Below are positions 12,506 through 23,650 of a stretch of DNA of 64,000 nucleotides, piece after piece. The translations under genes and the position numbers were made by a program. This stretch comes from Chromatium okenii (lineage in GTDB: Bacteria > Pseudomonadota > Gammaproteobacteria > Chromatiales > Chromatiaceae): NCBI RefSeq assembly GCF_002958735.1, contig NZ_PPGH01000034.1, forward strand, positions 62,001 to 126,000. Direction: 5' to 3'. Numbering within the stretch: the stretch's first letter is position 1; the number at the start of each line of letters is the position of its first letter. The notes under the pieces are model-generated. The model did no database searches. It was not told the origin of the DNA and saw nothing but the letters and a program-made list of their open reading frames with translations.

Positions 12506-15500
12506 ATGAGTACATTTACCATCCGCTTGACCACATCCGCTCTTAATCCTAACAGTCTTACGTTAGGTTACCAGCTAGATGTTGGCGCACCTAGTTTCGT
12601 CGATATTATTGTTACAAATAGTTTAGATACGGCAATGGTTCCAAATGGCATCTACGATGGATACTGTCTTAATCCCATATCTATAATTTATCCTTCGCCG
12701 ACGACCTACGAAGCACAAAGCTACGCGGGTAACGCCGTTGCGTCTTTCCAAGCAGTGGGTCTCAATGCGCTGACGCTGACACAGGTCAATCAACTTAACT
12801 GGCTATTAACGCAGAATTTTACCTCTGACCCTAAATACAGCGGTCAATTCAACTATGGTGAAGTTCAGACGGCTATCTGGAAGATAATTGGTTTTACCGA
12901 CGAGCAGATTGCGAGTGAGCAGATATATCTAACTGATAACAATCGTCAGGTTGTCAGTAAGTCAGATTTTGAATTTCTCATTTCTGCGTCGCAGTCTGCC
13001 GTTGCCAATAACGTTCTGCCGTCAGACGCTTTTTTCACAATGGTGATCGATCCAGCTGGCGATGCACAGCCGCTTATCTCTATGGTACGGGCGGCTGAGT
13101 TAGGCAATTATGTTTGGTCAGATGCCAATGCAGACGGTATTCAGAACAACGGTGAAGTTGGTTTAAGTGACGTCTCTGTTTATTTATGGCGTGATTTGAA
13201 TAGTGACGGCAAATTCGATCAAATAACTGAAACGCTAAATCAAACTGTAACCGACAGCAGTGGATATTATAATTTCAAAGGTTTAGCGCCGGGTTTCAAT
13301 TATCAGGTGTATTTTGCACCTAAAGATGGTTATGTATTCTCTCCTGCGAACATAGGTGATGATGGTGCAGATTCTGATGTAGATAAGGACGGATTAAGCC
13401 AAGTCATTACACTCGCTGCTGGCGAATCAAATCAAACGATTGACGCGGGTTTGATTGGAAGATCACAACAGAATTCGACGCCTGCGAGTTTGTCCGGTTT
13501 TGTTTATCAAGATGAAGGCAACGATGGCGCATGGGATGGAGTTGCAGCAGGGATTGAAAACGTTGTTGTTACTTTGCTTGATGCTAGCGGCAATCCAGTT
13601 CTTGATGCGAGTAACAATCCTATTACTGCAACAACTAATGGCAATGGCTTTTACACGTTTAACGATTTAAAACCCGGCACTTATGGCGTTTCTGAAGCCC
13701 AGCCGACTGGTTATTTAGACGGCAAAGATACAGCAGGCGAATTCGGTGGTGGTACGGCAGGCAACGACATCATTACTGGTATCGTTTTAGCGGAAGGTCA
13801 AAATTCACTGAATAATAACTTTGGTGAATTAAAACCTGCGAGCGTATCCGGTTTTGTATACATCGATAATAGTGACGATGGCATCAAAGATGGCAATGAA
13901 TCGAGTATTAGTGGCGTTACTGTTACTTTGACTGGCACTGATGATTTAGGCGTGATCGCTCCGATTAGCGTTCAGACCGATGAAAATGGCAAATACAGCT
14001 TTGATGATTTGCGCCCCGGCACTTACACCGTCAAAGAAACTCAGCCGACTGATTATTTAGATGGAAAAGATAAGGCTGGCGCACCGGGTGGCGGTGTTGC
14101 AGGAAATGATGTTATCAATACCATCGTGCTCAATTCTAGCGATAGCAGTACCAATAACAATTTCGGTGAATTGCCGCAGCCTGCGCAATTGTCCGGTTTT
14201 GTTTACGTTGATGCAGGCGATGACGGCACTAAAGGTGACGATGAAACCGCAATTGGCGGCGTGACCGTGACGCTATTGGATGTAGATGGAAATACCGTTG
14301 CAACCGCAACAACCGATGATGTTGGTTATTATGAGTTCACTGGTTTAGCTGCTGGAACCTATACCGTTGTTGAATCGCAACCGGATGATTATTTAGACGG
14401 TAAAGACACGGCAAGTAACGGTGCGGTGATTACTCCTGATACCGATAAAATCAGTGTCACGCTGATTGCTGGTGATGACAGTAAAAACAACAATTTCGGT
14501 GAATTGCCGCAACCCGCGCAATTATCCGGTTATGTTTATGAAGACGCTCACGATGACGGTGTTAAAGGTGTAGGCGAAACCGCAATTGGCGGCGTGACCG
14601 TGACGCTATTGGATGCAGATGGAAATACCGTTGCAACCGCAACAACCGATGATGTTGGTTATTATGAGTTCACTGGTTTAGCTGCTGGAACCTATACCGT
14701 TGTTGAATCGCAACCGGATGATTATTTAGACGGTAAAGACACGGCAAGTAACGGTGCGGTGATTACTCCTGATACCGATAAAATCAGTGTCACGCTGATT
14801 GCTGGTGATGACAGTAAAAACAACAATTTCGGTGAATTGCCGCAACCCGCGCAATTATCCGGTTATGTTTATGAAGACGCTCACGATGACGGTGTTAAAG
14901 GTGTAGGCGAAACCGCAATTGGCGGCGTGACCGTGACGCTATTGGATGCAGATGGAAATACCGTTGCAACCGCAACAACCGATGATGTTGGTTATTATGA
15001 GTTCACTGGTTTAGCGCTGGAACCTATACCGTTGTTGAATCGCAACCGGATGATTATTTAGACGGTAAAGACACGGCAAGTAACGGTGCGGTGATTACTC
15101 CTGATACCGATAAAATCAGTGTCACGCTGATTGCTGGTGATGACAGTAAAAACAACAATTTCGGTGAATTGCCGCAACCCGCGCAATTATCCGGTTATGT
15201 TTATGAAGACGCTCACGATGACGGTGTTAAAGGTGTAGGCGAAACCGCAATTGGCGGCGTGACCGTGACGCTATTGGATGCAGATGGAAATACCGTTGCA
15301 ACCGCAACAACCGATGATGTTGGTTATTATGAGTTCACTGGTTTAGCTGCTGGAACCTATACCGTTGTTGAATCGCAACCGGATGATTATTTAGACGGTA
15401 AAGACACGGCAAGTAACGGTGCGGTGATTACTCCTGATACCGATAAAATCAGTGTCACGCTGATTGCTGGTGATGACAGTAAAAACAACAATTTCGGTGA

Positions 15501-18500
15501 ATTGCCGCAACCCGCGCAATTATCCGGTTATGTTTATGAAGACGCTCACGATGACGGTGTTAAAGGTGTAGGCGAAACCGCAATTGGCGGCGTGACCGTG
15601 ACGCTATTGGATGCAGATGGAAATACCGTTGCAACCGCAACAACCGATGATGTTGGTTATTATGAGTTCACTTTAGCTGCTGGAACTATACCGTTGTTGA
15701 ATCGCAACCGGATGATTATTTAGACGGTAAAGACACGGCAAGTAACGGTGCGGTGATTACTCCTGATACCGATAAAATCAGTGTCACGCTGATTGCTGGT
15801 GATGACAGTAAAAACAACAATTTCGGTGAATTGCCGCAACCCGCGCAATTATCCGGTTATGTTTATGAAGACGCTCACGATGACGGTGTTAAAGGTGTAG
15901 GCGAAACCGCAATTGGCGGCGTGACCGTGACGCTATTGGATGCAGATGGAAATACCGTTGCAACCGCAACAACCGATGATGTTGGTTATTATGAGTTCAC
16001 TGGTTTAGCTGCTGGAACCTATACCGTTGTTGAATCGCAACCGGATGATTATTTAGACGGTAAAGACACGGCAAGTAACGGTGCGGTGATTACTCCTGAT
16101 ACCGATAAAATCAGTGTCACGCTGATGCTGGTGATGACAGTAAAAATAACAACTTTGGTGAATTGCCGCAACCCGCGCAATTATCCGGTTATGTTTATGA
16201 AGACGCTCACGATGACGGTGTTAAAGGTGTAGGCGAAACCGCAATTGGCGGCGTGACCGTGACGCTATTGGATGCAGATGGAAATACCGTTGCAACCGCA
16301 ACAACCGATGATGTTGGTTATTATGAGTTCACTGGTTTAGCTGCTGGAACCTATACCGTTGTTGAATCGCAACCGGATGATTATTTAGACGGTAAAGACA
16401 CGGCAAGTAACGGTGCGGTGATTACTCCTGATACCGATAAAATCAGTGTCACGCTGATGCTGGTGATGACAGTAAAAACAATAATTTGGTGAATTGCCGC
16501 AACCCGCGCAATTATCCGGTTATGTTATGAAGACGCTCACGATGACGGTGTTAAAGGTGTAGGCGAAACCGCAATTGGCGGCGTGACCGTGACGCTATTG
16601 GATGCAGATGGAAATACCGTTGCAACCGCAACAACCGATGATGTTGGTTATTATGAGTTCACTAAATTAGCTGCCGGAACTTATACCGTTGTTGAATCGC
16701 AACCGGATGATTATTTAGACGGTAAAGATAGCGTTGGCTCAACCGGCGGTAATAATAGCGTCAACGATACGTTGAGTGGCATCGTGTTGGCTGCTGGTGC
16801 TAACAGCCAGAACAATAACTTTGGTGAATTACCACCGCCGCCCGCCAATGTTGGTGTGGACATTGAAAAGTACGTGCGCGGCAGCATGACTGAAACGAAT
16901 ACTTCTGGCAGCGGCAGTGAAGGTTTTTCCCCTGGTTTCTGGAAAACTCATGCTTGCACCAAAGATGTCAGAGATTGGGAAGCAACCGGTTATACGACAG
17001 GTGACAGCGTTGAAGCGATTTTCGGAATTGAATTGCGCGGTACTCCAACCCTGCTGAGTGCTTTAGATACTGGCGGTGGCGGTGTAAACGCGTTATTGCG
17101 TCAATCGGTTGCGGGTTTATTGAATGCGTCCAATCCGAATGTCGATTACAAATACAGTGCGGCTGAAGTCATTCAGATGACAAAGACTGCGGTAAATAGT
17201 GGCAATTACACTGCAACGAAATCATTGCTTGAAACCGAGAATTCAAAAGAAGGCGATCTGTCGAGCAGTGCGCCAGCGGCTGGGACAACGACTATTGAAA
17301 CAGCGAATGATGATGCAGATAACGCTCCCGGCATTTCGTTGAATATCGGTGACACCGCAATTTATACCTATGAAGTTAAGAATAAGAATACGGGTGATGT
17401 CGCATTAGATAACGTCACGGTGACAGATGACAAAATTGCTTCACTCACTTTTGTCAGTGGCGATACGAATAACAATAATCGTTTAGATGTCACCGAGACT
17501 TGGGTGTATACAGCGAGCGAAACCGTTACGGCGACCGGCTTGCGCACCAACATTGGAACGGTAGTTGCGAAAGCTGCTGGGAAAACCGTGACGGATTCCG
17601 ATGCAGCGAACTACACCGCTGCAGCGCCGCCGGTAGTGAACAACGCTAGCCTTGGTGATTACGTTTGGTTGGATAAGGACGGCGATGGAGTGCAAGACAC
17701 TGGTGAAGTTGGAATCGCCAAAGTCAAGGTGACGCTGACGGGTGGCGGCGCAGATGGTGTGCTCGATACCACAGGCGACAACATTACGAAAACGACCACC
17801 ACCGATGCCAACGGTAAGTACAGTTTCAGTGATTTGGCAGCAGGTGAATATCAAGTCACCTTTGATGCCAGCACCGCAGGCAGCGGTTATGTTCTGACTG
17901 CACAAAATGCTGGCAGCGATGATGCGAAAGATTCTGATGCCAATACCAGCACGGGTAAAAGCGAGATCGTGACGCTGGATGCTGGTGAAGCGGATACTAC
18001 GATTGACGCTGGTGTGTATCAGAAAGCCAAAGTAGGCGACAAAGTCTGGGATGATCAGAATCACAACTACATTCAAGATAGCGGCGAATTGGGCGTTGGC
18101 GGTGTGACTGTCAAACTGTATGGCGTCGGCGCAGACGGCGTGATCAATACTACTGATGACACCTTGGTAGCGACCACCACCACTGGCACAGATAAAACTG
18201 CTACTGCTGGTCAATACGAGTTCAGCAATCTCGATCCCGGCACTTACGTCTTAGAGTTCAATAAAGAAAATGTTTCGCACTGGAACTACAACCGTTCGAA
18301 CAACATGAGCGACTGGAAATGGGCAGTAAAAGATGCCTATAGCAATTCTAAAGACACGCTCGATTCCGATGTCGCTGGCGATGCAAAAGCCACAACGAAC
18401 ATCACTAAAACCGATCCTTTTACTTTGGTATCAGGTCAAAGTGATATGACGAAAGACGCCGGTATCACGCCAATCGTGATCGATCTGACTGGCGACGGCA

Positions 18501-19033
18501 TTCACACCATCGCCCGCGCTGCATCCACTGCGACCTTTGATTTGTTTGGCAACGGTACGCCAATCACTTCCGGCTGGCTGTCGGCTGATGACGGCTTTTT
18601 AGCAGTTGATAGCAACCACAACGGCAAAATTGACGGCATTTCCGAATTGTTCGGTGGTCTGAAAAAAGGCGACGGTTTCGCCAAACTCAGCAGCTTTGAT
18701 AGCACTGGTAACGGCATCGTTGATGCAGCAGATTTGGATTTTTCCAGTTTGAGCATTTGGCGGGACATCAACGGCAATCACGCCACCGATGACGGCGAAT
18801 TATTCAGTTTGGCAGCGGTTGGCGTGACCAGTTTGAAAACCAGCTTTGATGAAAAGCCATCCATCGACGCCGGCAATTTGCTGTTAGAACGCAGCAGTGC
18901 CACGTTTGCTGATGGTCATCTCGTTGAAATGACGGATGTTTATTTCAATGTCTCGGCTGCCGATGCTGCCGCTGCCGGAATTAAATTGACCGGTTTTAGC
19001 GATTTAATCGGTGATTCTAGCTGGCTGATCTAG
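12506..19033 (+). CDS. Giant secreted adhesin: thioester-like head, SdrD-B repeats, RTX-type C-terminus (frameshifts in repeats)
   Basis: About 2,180 codons. Residues 1-200: a domain with YCLNP (Cys 54) and VQTAIWKI (Gln 121), the paired Cys and QxAIW motifs of thioester adhesin domains, preceded by no Sec signal peptide. Then SdrD B-like domains (first at 13095, NYVWSDANADGIQNNGE), two diverged copies (13480, 13840), eight tandem 111-residue copies (14168-16825), a GFSPGFWKTHACTKD segment (16925), a DUF11-like domain (17300-17620), two more SdrD-B domains (17645, 18030), and a C-terminal region PIVIDLTGDGIHTIA, DSNHNGKIDGISELFGG, DSTGNGIVDAADLDFSSL, ending SSWLI. The last part is typical of type I secretion (HlyBD-type) calcium-binding proteins. 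Six frameshifting indels, all inside the identical repeats, separate start and end, which otherwise share one frame. Function: calcium-dependent, perhaps covalent, surface or matrix adhesion (inference). Confidence 0.85.
14168..16825 (+). repeat. Eight tandem copies of a 333-bp coding repeat
   Basis: Copies begin at GAATTGCCGCA: 14168, 14501, 14834, 15166, 15499, 15828, 16160 and 16491. The unit is 333 bp (111 residues). Copy 1 differs modestly (GFVYVDAGDDGTKGDDET versus GYVYEDAHDDGVKGVGET); copies 2-7 are almost identical at the DNA level; copy 8 ends in a variant (DGKDSVGSTGGNNSVNDT). Copies 3, 5, 6, 7 and 8 carry 1-4 base deletions. Near-identity indicates recent expansion or gene conversion, and the copy number in the assembly may be unreliable. 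Confidence 0.95.
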
Positions 19034-19042
19034 TCTATTATT

Positions 19043-19069
19043 CATTCCAGACTGCCGCAGTCTGGAATG
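19043..19069. repeat. Perfect 12-bp inverted repeat
   Basis: CATTCCAGACTG (19043-19054), loop CCG, CAGTCTGGAATG (19058-19069). Lies just behind the adhesin stop. No U tract of its own; a stronger terminator follows directly. Confidence 0.8.
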
Positions 19070-19079
19070 CCGAAAATCA

Positions 19080-19106
19080 AGCGCCGTATTTGCGGCGCTT
19101 TTTTTA
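19080..19106 (+). terminator. Rho-independent terminator of the adhesin gene
   Basis: AGCGCCG (19080-19086), loop TATTTG, CGGCGCT (19093-19099), then TTTTTTT. Ends the adhesin transcript before rsmA. Confidence 0.9.
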
Positions 19107-19156
19107 TGCGCATCCATCAGACCACGTAATCACGTATTCTGATTAGCTTTTTCTGC

Positions 19157-19966
19157 ATGAGCACCATTGACGCGATGACACATCAACCACGCAAACGTTT
19201 TGGGCAAAATTTCCTGCATGATCCCAGCGTAATCGCCCGTATTCACGCTGCCATCGCTGCGCAACCCGGCGAGCGATTGGTCGAAATCGGTCCCGGTCAG
19301 GGCGCAATCACCGCAGGTTTATTAACCGCAGCGGGTGCGCTTGATGTCATTGAATTGGATCGGGATTTAATTGAACCGCTGCGCCAGCGGTTTGGCAGCA
19401 ATACGTTGCGCATTCATAACAGCGATGCGCTCCAATTTGATTTGCGCACGTTAGTCAGCGCCGGTGAACGGCTGCGCGTGATTGGCAATCTGCCTTACAA
19501 TATTTCAACGCCGCTGATGTTTCACTTTCTGGATCAAGCAGATAGCATCATTGACCTGCATCTGATGCTGCAAAAAGAAGTGGTTGAGCGCATCGTGGCT
19601 GCGCCGGGCAACAAGGTTTATGGACGGCTGTCAATCATGGTGCAAAGCCGTTGTCAAGCGAGCTGTTTATTCCGCATTGGTGCTGGCGCGTTTACGCCCA
19701 CGCCAAAAGTGGAATCCGCCTTTTTACGTTTGCGCCCGCTGCAACCATTGCCGTATCCGATTGATAATCCGGAACTTCATTTTCGTTTGGTTGCTGCTGC
19801 ATTTGGACAACGGCGCAAAACGCTGCGCAATAGTCTTGCTGAATTCGTCACACCCGCACACTTTGCAGCAACGGAAATTGACCCTAAATTACGCGCTGAA
19901 AACCTTGATGTTGAAAGCTATGCGCGGCTGGCAAATGCAGTGAACGCAACGGAATTAGCGATATGA
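19157..19966 (+). CDS. rsmA: 16S rRNA dimethyladenosine transferase RsmA (KsgA)
   Basis: 269 residues. It dimethylates two adjacent adenines in helix 45 of 16S rRNA late in 30S assembly. Seen: RKRFGQNFLHD at the N-terminus, SAM motif VEIGPGQGAITAGLL, LDVIELDRDLIEPLRQRF, catalytic IGNLPYNIST, MLQKEVVERI, and the C-terminal FGQRRKTLRNSL. The ATG at 19157 gives MSTIDAMTHQPRKRFGQ; ATG 19175 is an equally possible start. In many gammaproteobacteria rsmA follows pdxA in the lptD-surA-pdxA-rsmA operon; here it is split off about 28 kb away. Confidence 0.96.
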   Translation: MSTIDAMTHQPRKRFGQNFLHDPSVIARIHAAIAAQPGERLVEIGPGQGAITAGLLTAAGALDVIELDRDLIEPLRQRFGSNTLRIHNSDALQFDLRTLVSAGERLRVIGNLPYNISTPLMFHFLDQADSIIDLHLMLQKEVVERIVAAPGNKVYGRLSIMVQSRCQASCLFRIGAGAFTPTPKVESAFLRLRPLQPLPYPIDNPELHFRLVAAAFGQRRKTLRNSLAEFVTPAHFAATEIDPKLRAENLDVESYARLANAVNATELAI

Positions 19967-20093
19967 ATTGCAAATGTTGTGTATGTCATTAAAGCTAATC
20001 AGTGACAGTGCCAGAGCTTTTCATTAGCATCACTTAACCATTTTATAACGCCTGATTAAATCAGGTGGTATTTCCTTTCCGAGAAAAGAAAAT

Positions 20094-20370
20094 ATGTTCC
20101 AAAAAATCAAACGTTTATTGACTTCGCTATTGCCGTTGATCCCAGCGGCGCGGCAATTGCAATCGTGCGGTGATTGCTGCAAATTGCCGTATCCCTGTCC
20201 CTTTTTGCGATTCGATCGATGGTTTGAGCAGTTGCGCGGTTTATCATTTTCGTCCGCCGAGTTGCCGCAAATATCCCGCGTCGCTGCTGAAATTTGACCC
20301 CGCACACCTGCGGGTTCTTTTTTATCGCACCGGAGCAAATTGCTCACACTCATTCGCCACCAAGTTTTGA
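20094..20370 (+). CDS. Small YkgJ-like cysteine-cluster protein (one frameshift)
   Basis: Two overlapping frames make one protein of about 92 residues. The first (ATG 20094) gives QSCGDCCKLPYPCPFLRFD. The frame then slips by one base near 20222 and continues as GLSSCAVYHFRPPSCRKYPA and ANCSHSFATKF to TGA 20370. The layout C-x2-CC, CPFL, C-x-VY-x2-RP-x2-C-x2-YP is that of YkgJ/UPF0153 metal-chelating proteins, like the gene at 860. A hairpin CCCGCACACCTGCGGG with trailing T lies inside the coding part and is probably incidental. A strong terminator lies 60 bases after the stop. Role unknown. Confidence 0.65.
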
Positions 20371-20428
20371 ACCGGCGCAGGCGAAAGTCTGGGCAACGGA
20401 AGAATCCGCCTAATTGATTGCGCGTTAA

Positions 20429-20482
20429 TGCGCCCCGCGCCAGCCCCGAATTTCGGTGAACTGGCGCGGGGCGCAGTTTTTT
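20429..20482 (+). terminator. Strong Rho-independent terminator
   Basis: TGCGCCCCGCGCCAG (20429-20443) pairs perfectly with CTGGCGCGGGGCGCA (20461-20475), then GTTTTTT. Serves the plus-strand small gene; it may also block read-through from the convergent HAD gene. Confidence 0.88.
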
Positions 20483-20489
20483 CCACTGA

Positions 20490-21261
20490 TTATTCAATCG
20501 GATAAGTTTGGCGATGCAGCCGCTCCAATACCGCTAAATCGACAAACATCGCATCGCCAGCGAACCAACCAACGCTCGCGCTGGCTGTTCAGAATCGCCC
20601 AATTGATCGACCACCAACGGCACTCCATCAAATTCATGCGTGGCGGTGTAATCGTTGAGCGTGACCACCAGTGCTTTTAAGCCAGCCGCCAATGCTGCAC
20701 GTGCGCCGTTATCGGAATCTTCAACCACAACGCATTCATCCGCCCGCAAACCCAATTCCGCCAGCGCCAGCGTGAAAATGTCTGGCGCGGGTTTTTTCGC
20801 TGGCACGACATCGCCTGCCGCAATCACGTCAAACCAATCGCGCAAACCCGGAACGCCACAGTTATCAAGCAGTTCGGCGACATTTTCCGGCGTGGTCGTG
20901 GTCGCAATCGCCAGCCGAATTCCTGCTGCGCGTGCTTCGCGCAAGCCGAACGACGCCAGAACGCAGCGGAATTGCGCCGGTTTGCAGCATTGACGTAATG
21001 CCGTGTTTTGGCGCGATGCAGATCGGCGATAAATGCTGCTTCATCTGCACTTCATAAACGAATCGCATCGCTGTCCATAAAATAGCGGATGCGTTCTTTA
21101 CCACCAGTGACCGTTAATAATTCACCATATCGCGCTACATCCCAATGCCAATCCAATTGCGCTTCAGCAAAAGCGGCATTAAATGCGGGGCGATGACCAT
21201 CGCGTTCAGTATCGGCAAGTGTGCCATCAACATCAAAAATAATGGCTTTAAATCCAAACAT
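20490..21261 (-). CDS. HAD-superfamily phosphatase, subfamily IA, CbbY-like (frameshifts)
   Basis: About 257 residues assembled from at least three frames. Motif I is [20 protein letters not shown] with the catalytic Asp pair; then [15 protein letters not shown]; motif II region [20 protein letters not shown]; motif III lysine [16 protein letters not shown]; motif [19 protein letters not shown]. The true C-terminus reads [20 protein letters not shown] to TAA at 20490 if one base is restored at about 20567; further slips lie near 20935-21060. This architecture is that of CbbY/phosphoglycolate-phosphatase-like enzymes acting on small sugar phosphates. No Calvin-cycle genes are near, so the substrate is open. 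Confidence 0.8.
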
Positions 21262-21295
21262 TGCTGGCGCTCCAAATCGTAAATAATGGAATGAA

Positions 21296-22961
21296 CTAGG
21301 CAGTTAAACGCCGATATTTTAACCGATGTGGTTGATCGGCATCAGAACCCAAACGGCGATGACGATCCGCTTCATAATCAGCGTAATTGCCTTCAAACCA
21401 AGTCACTTGCGAATCGCCTTCAAATGCCAAAATATGCGTGGCGATGCGATCTAAAAACCAGCGATCATGGCTAATCACAACTGCGCAGCCGGGAAAGGTT
21501 AATAACGCCTCTTCCAAAGCACGGAGCGTTTCAATATCTAAATCATTGGTTGGCTCGTCAAGCAATAATAAATTGCCGCCACTTTTTAATAACTTGGCGA
21601 GATGAACGCGATTGCGCTCGCCACCGATAAATCACCGATGCGCTTTTGTTGATCGCCACCTTTGAAATTGAAACGCCCGCAATACGCCCGTGATGGCATT
21701 TCATAGCGTCCAACATGATGGTATCTGAACCATCGGAAATTTCTTCCCAGATGGTTTTATTATCATCTAATGCGTCGCGGCTTTGATCGACATACGCAAT
21801 CTGCACCGTTTCACCAATCCGCAATTCGCCTGCGCAGGGTTGTTCTTGTCCAGTTAATAAGCGAAAGAGCGTGGTTTTGCCTGCGCCATTCGGACCGATG
21901 ATGCCGACAATACCGCCCTGCGGTAAATTAAATGACAGATTCTCATATAACAGATTGTCACCGTAGGCTTTTTTGAGATCAATTGCCTCAATCACCAATT
22001 CACCCAAACGCGGACCGGGTGGAATATAAATCTCGTTGGTTTCATTCCGGGCTTGGAATTCCTGCGATTGCAATTCATCAAATCGCGCCATTCGTGCCTT
22101 GCTCTTAGCGTGACGACCTTTGGGATTGGCGCGTACCCATTCCAATTCGTGCTTCATCGCTTTAATTCGCGCTTGTTCCTGCTTTTGTTCTAATTCCAAA
22201 CGCTGCTCTTTTTGATCGAGCCAAGAAGAATAATTGCCTTCCCAAGGAATGCCGTAGCCGCGATCCAATTCGAGAATCCAACCCGCGACGTTGTCGAGGA
22301 AATAGCGATCATGGGTGACGGCGACCACCGTGCCGGGATATTCGTGGAGAAACCGCTCCAACCACGCGACCGATTCTGCGTCCAAATGATTGGTTGGTTC
22401 GTCGAGCAGCAGCATGTCGGGTTTTGACAACAGCAGCCGACACAACGCGACGCGCCGCCGTTCGCCACCAGACAGCCGCGTCACATCGGCATCCCACGCC
22501 GGCAGCCGTAACGCCTCGGCTGCGACTTCCAAAGTCCGTTCTAAATTGTGCCCGTCAGTGGCTTCAATCAGGTTTTCGAGATCGGCTTGCTCTTTCGCCA
22601 GCGCATCAAAATCAGCATCGGCATCGGCATAAGCGGCATAAACCTCATCGAGTCGTGCCAGCGCTGCCGTGATATGACCGAGCGCTTCTTCGACGTTGCC
22701 GCGCACGGTTTTGGCGGGATCAAGCTGCGGTTCCTGCGACAGAAAACCGACTTTAATCCCGGACTGCGGACGCGCTTCGCCTTCGATGTCGGTATCCAAG
22801 CCAGCCATGATTTTCAGCAGCGTCGATTTGCCGGAACCATTCAAACCCAGCACGCCGATCTTTGCGCCGGGGTAAAACGATAGCGAGATGTCACGCAGGA
22901 TGACGCGCTTGGGTGGCACGATTTTGCCGACCCGGTTCATGGTAAAAATGTATTGTGCCAT
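21296..22961 (-). CDS. ettA: Energy-dependent translational throttle protein EttA (ABC-F ATPase; frameshifted)
   Basis: About 555 residues with two ABC-F nucleotide-binding domains. NBD1: Walker [14 protein letters not shown], signature [17 protein letters not shown], Walker [15 protein letters not shown] linker ([20 protein letters not shown]) is the P-site tRNA interaction motif region. NBD2: [14 protein letters not shown], and after the break [14 protein letters not shown] and [20 protein letters not shown], ending RLKYRRLTA. EttA binds the ribosomal E site and gates the first elongation step according to ATP/ADP. The NBD2 signature region (21560-21720) is scrambled by at least two indels. 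Start ATG 22961 is [19 protein letters not shown], the family N-terminus. Confidence 0.93.
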
Positions 22962-23055
22962 TAGAGTTTACTGTTTGATTGTGAAAGAGAATGATTCAAA
23001 AATGCAGCGGAAACGTTCACGAATAAACGGTCCGCACACGCTTTAATTTTACGCA

Positions 23056-23625
23056 TCAGCGCTGCTGGCGCTGGCGTTGTTTGTCGGGATTGCGCAACAG
23101 CACATAAACCGCGCCGGTTCCACCATCGCGGCGCGTTGCAGAACAAAACGCCAGCACTTGCTCATATTGCCGCAACCAGTAATTAACGCCCTGTTTAAGT
23201 ACCGGCTGCTGCTCGGCAGAACGATAACCTTTGCCGTGAATAATGCGGGCGCAGCGAATGCGCCGGCGACCACATTCGGCGAGAAATTCCGCGATCAACT
23301 GGCGAGCGTGTTCGGCATAAAGTCCATGTAAATCAACTTCTAGCTCAACTTCAATCGCGCCGCGTTGTAAATCGCCCAAGACGCGCCGTTGTATTCCGGG
23401 ACGGCAAAACAGCAAGTAATCGTGAGTCTTAATCGTGGATTGAGACGGAATCAGCGGCGCAACTTCATCGGGCGGTGCAATCGGCAGCGGACGCGGAAAC
23501 GGCGACGGTTTGGGACGTTCAGGCGCAATCGCTGGACAATGCGCCAGCGGCGTTGCGTCCTGCACCTGCTGGCGAAACAGGTCAACATCATCAGCCTGCT
23601 GGTTTCCGCCGACGGGATTTTTCAT
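23056..23625 (-). CDS. Smr-domain protein (SmrA/SmrB-type putative endonuclease)
   Basis: 189 residues. N-terminal half is low-complexity and Pro-rich (PKPSPFPRPLPIAPPDEVAP); the C-terminal half is an Smr domain: VELEVDLHGLYAEHARQLIA, CARIIHGKGYRSAE, VNYWLRQYEQVLAFCSA and GGTGAVYVLLR. DLHG and HGKG are the family's catalytic/binding motifs. Stand-alone Smr proteins nick nucleic acid; E. coli SmrB cleaves mRNA at collided ribosomes. Which of the two paralogues this is cannot be told. It is divergent from the next membrane-protein gene with only 25 bases between starts. Confidence 0.88.
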   Translation of the reverse strand: MKNPVGGNQQADDVDLFRQQVQDATPLAHCPAIAPERPKPSPFPRPLPIAPPDEVAPLIPSQSTIKTHDYLLFCRPGIQRRVLGDLQRGAIEVELEVDLHGLYAEHARQLIAEFLAECGRRRIRCARIIHGKGYRSAEQQPVLKQGVNYWLRQYEQVLAFCSATRRDGGTGAVYVLLRNPDKQRQRQQR

Positions 23626-23650
23626 TGAAGTGTTTATTTTTAGAGGATTT

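Noticed and set aside
14168..16825. CRISPR-like array
   Set aside because: Repeats are 333 bases, tandem without unique spacers, and encode a protein domain.
20297..20323. Hairpin CCCGCACACCTGCGGG with TTCTTTTTT looking like a terminator
   Set aside because: It lies inside the restored YkgJ-like coding sequence, whose Cys motifs continue on both sides, so it is probably incidental.
20330..20428. Riboswitch-like sequence with GGCGAAAGTCTGGGCAACGG
   Set aside because: It resembles parts of some structured RNAs, but I could not fit it to any known riboswitch consensus, and most of it lies downstream of a gene's stop.
20030..20497. 155-residue minus-strand open frame behind rsmA
   Set aside because: It is antisense to the YkgJ-like gene and to a strong terminator and has low-complexity basic composition.
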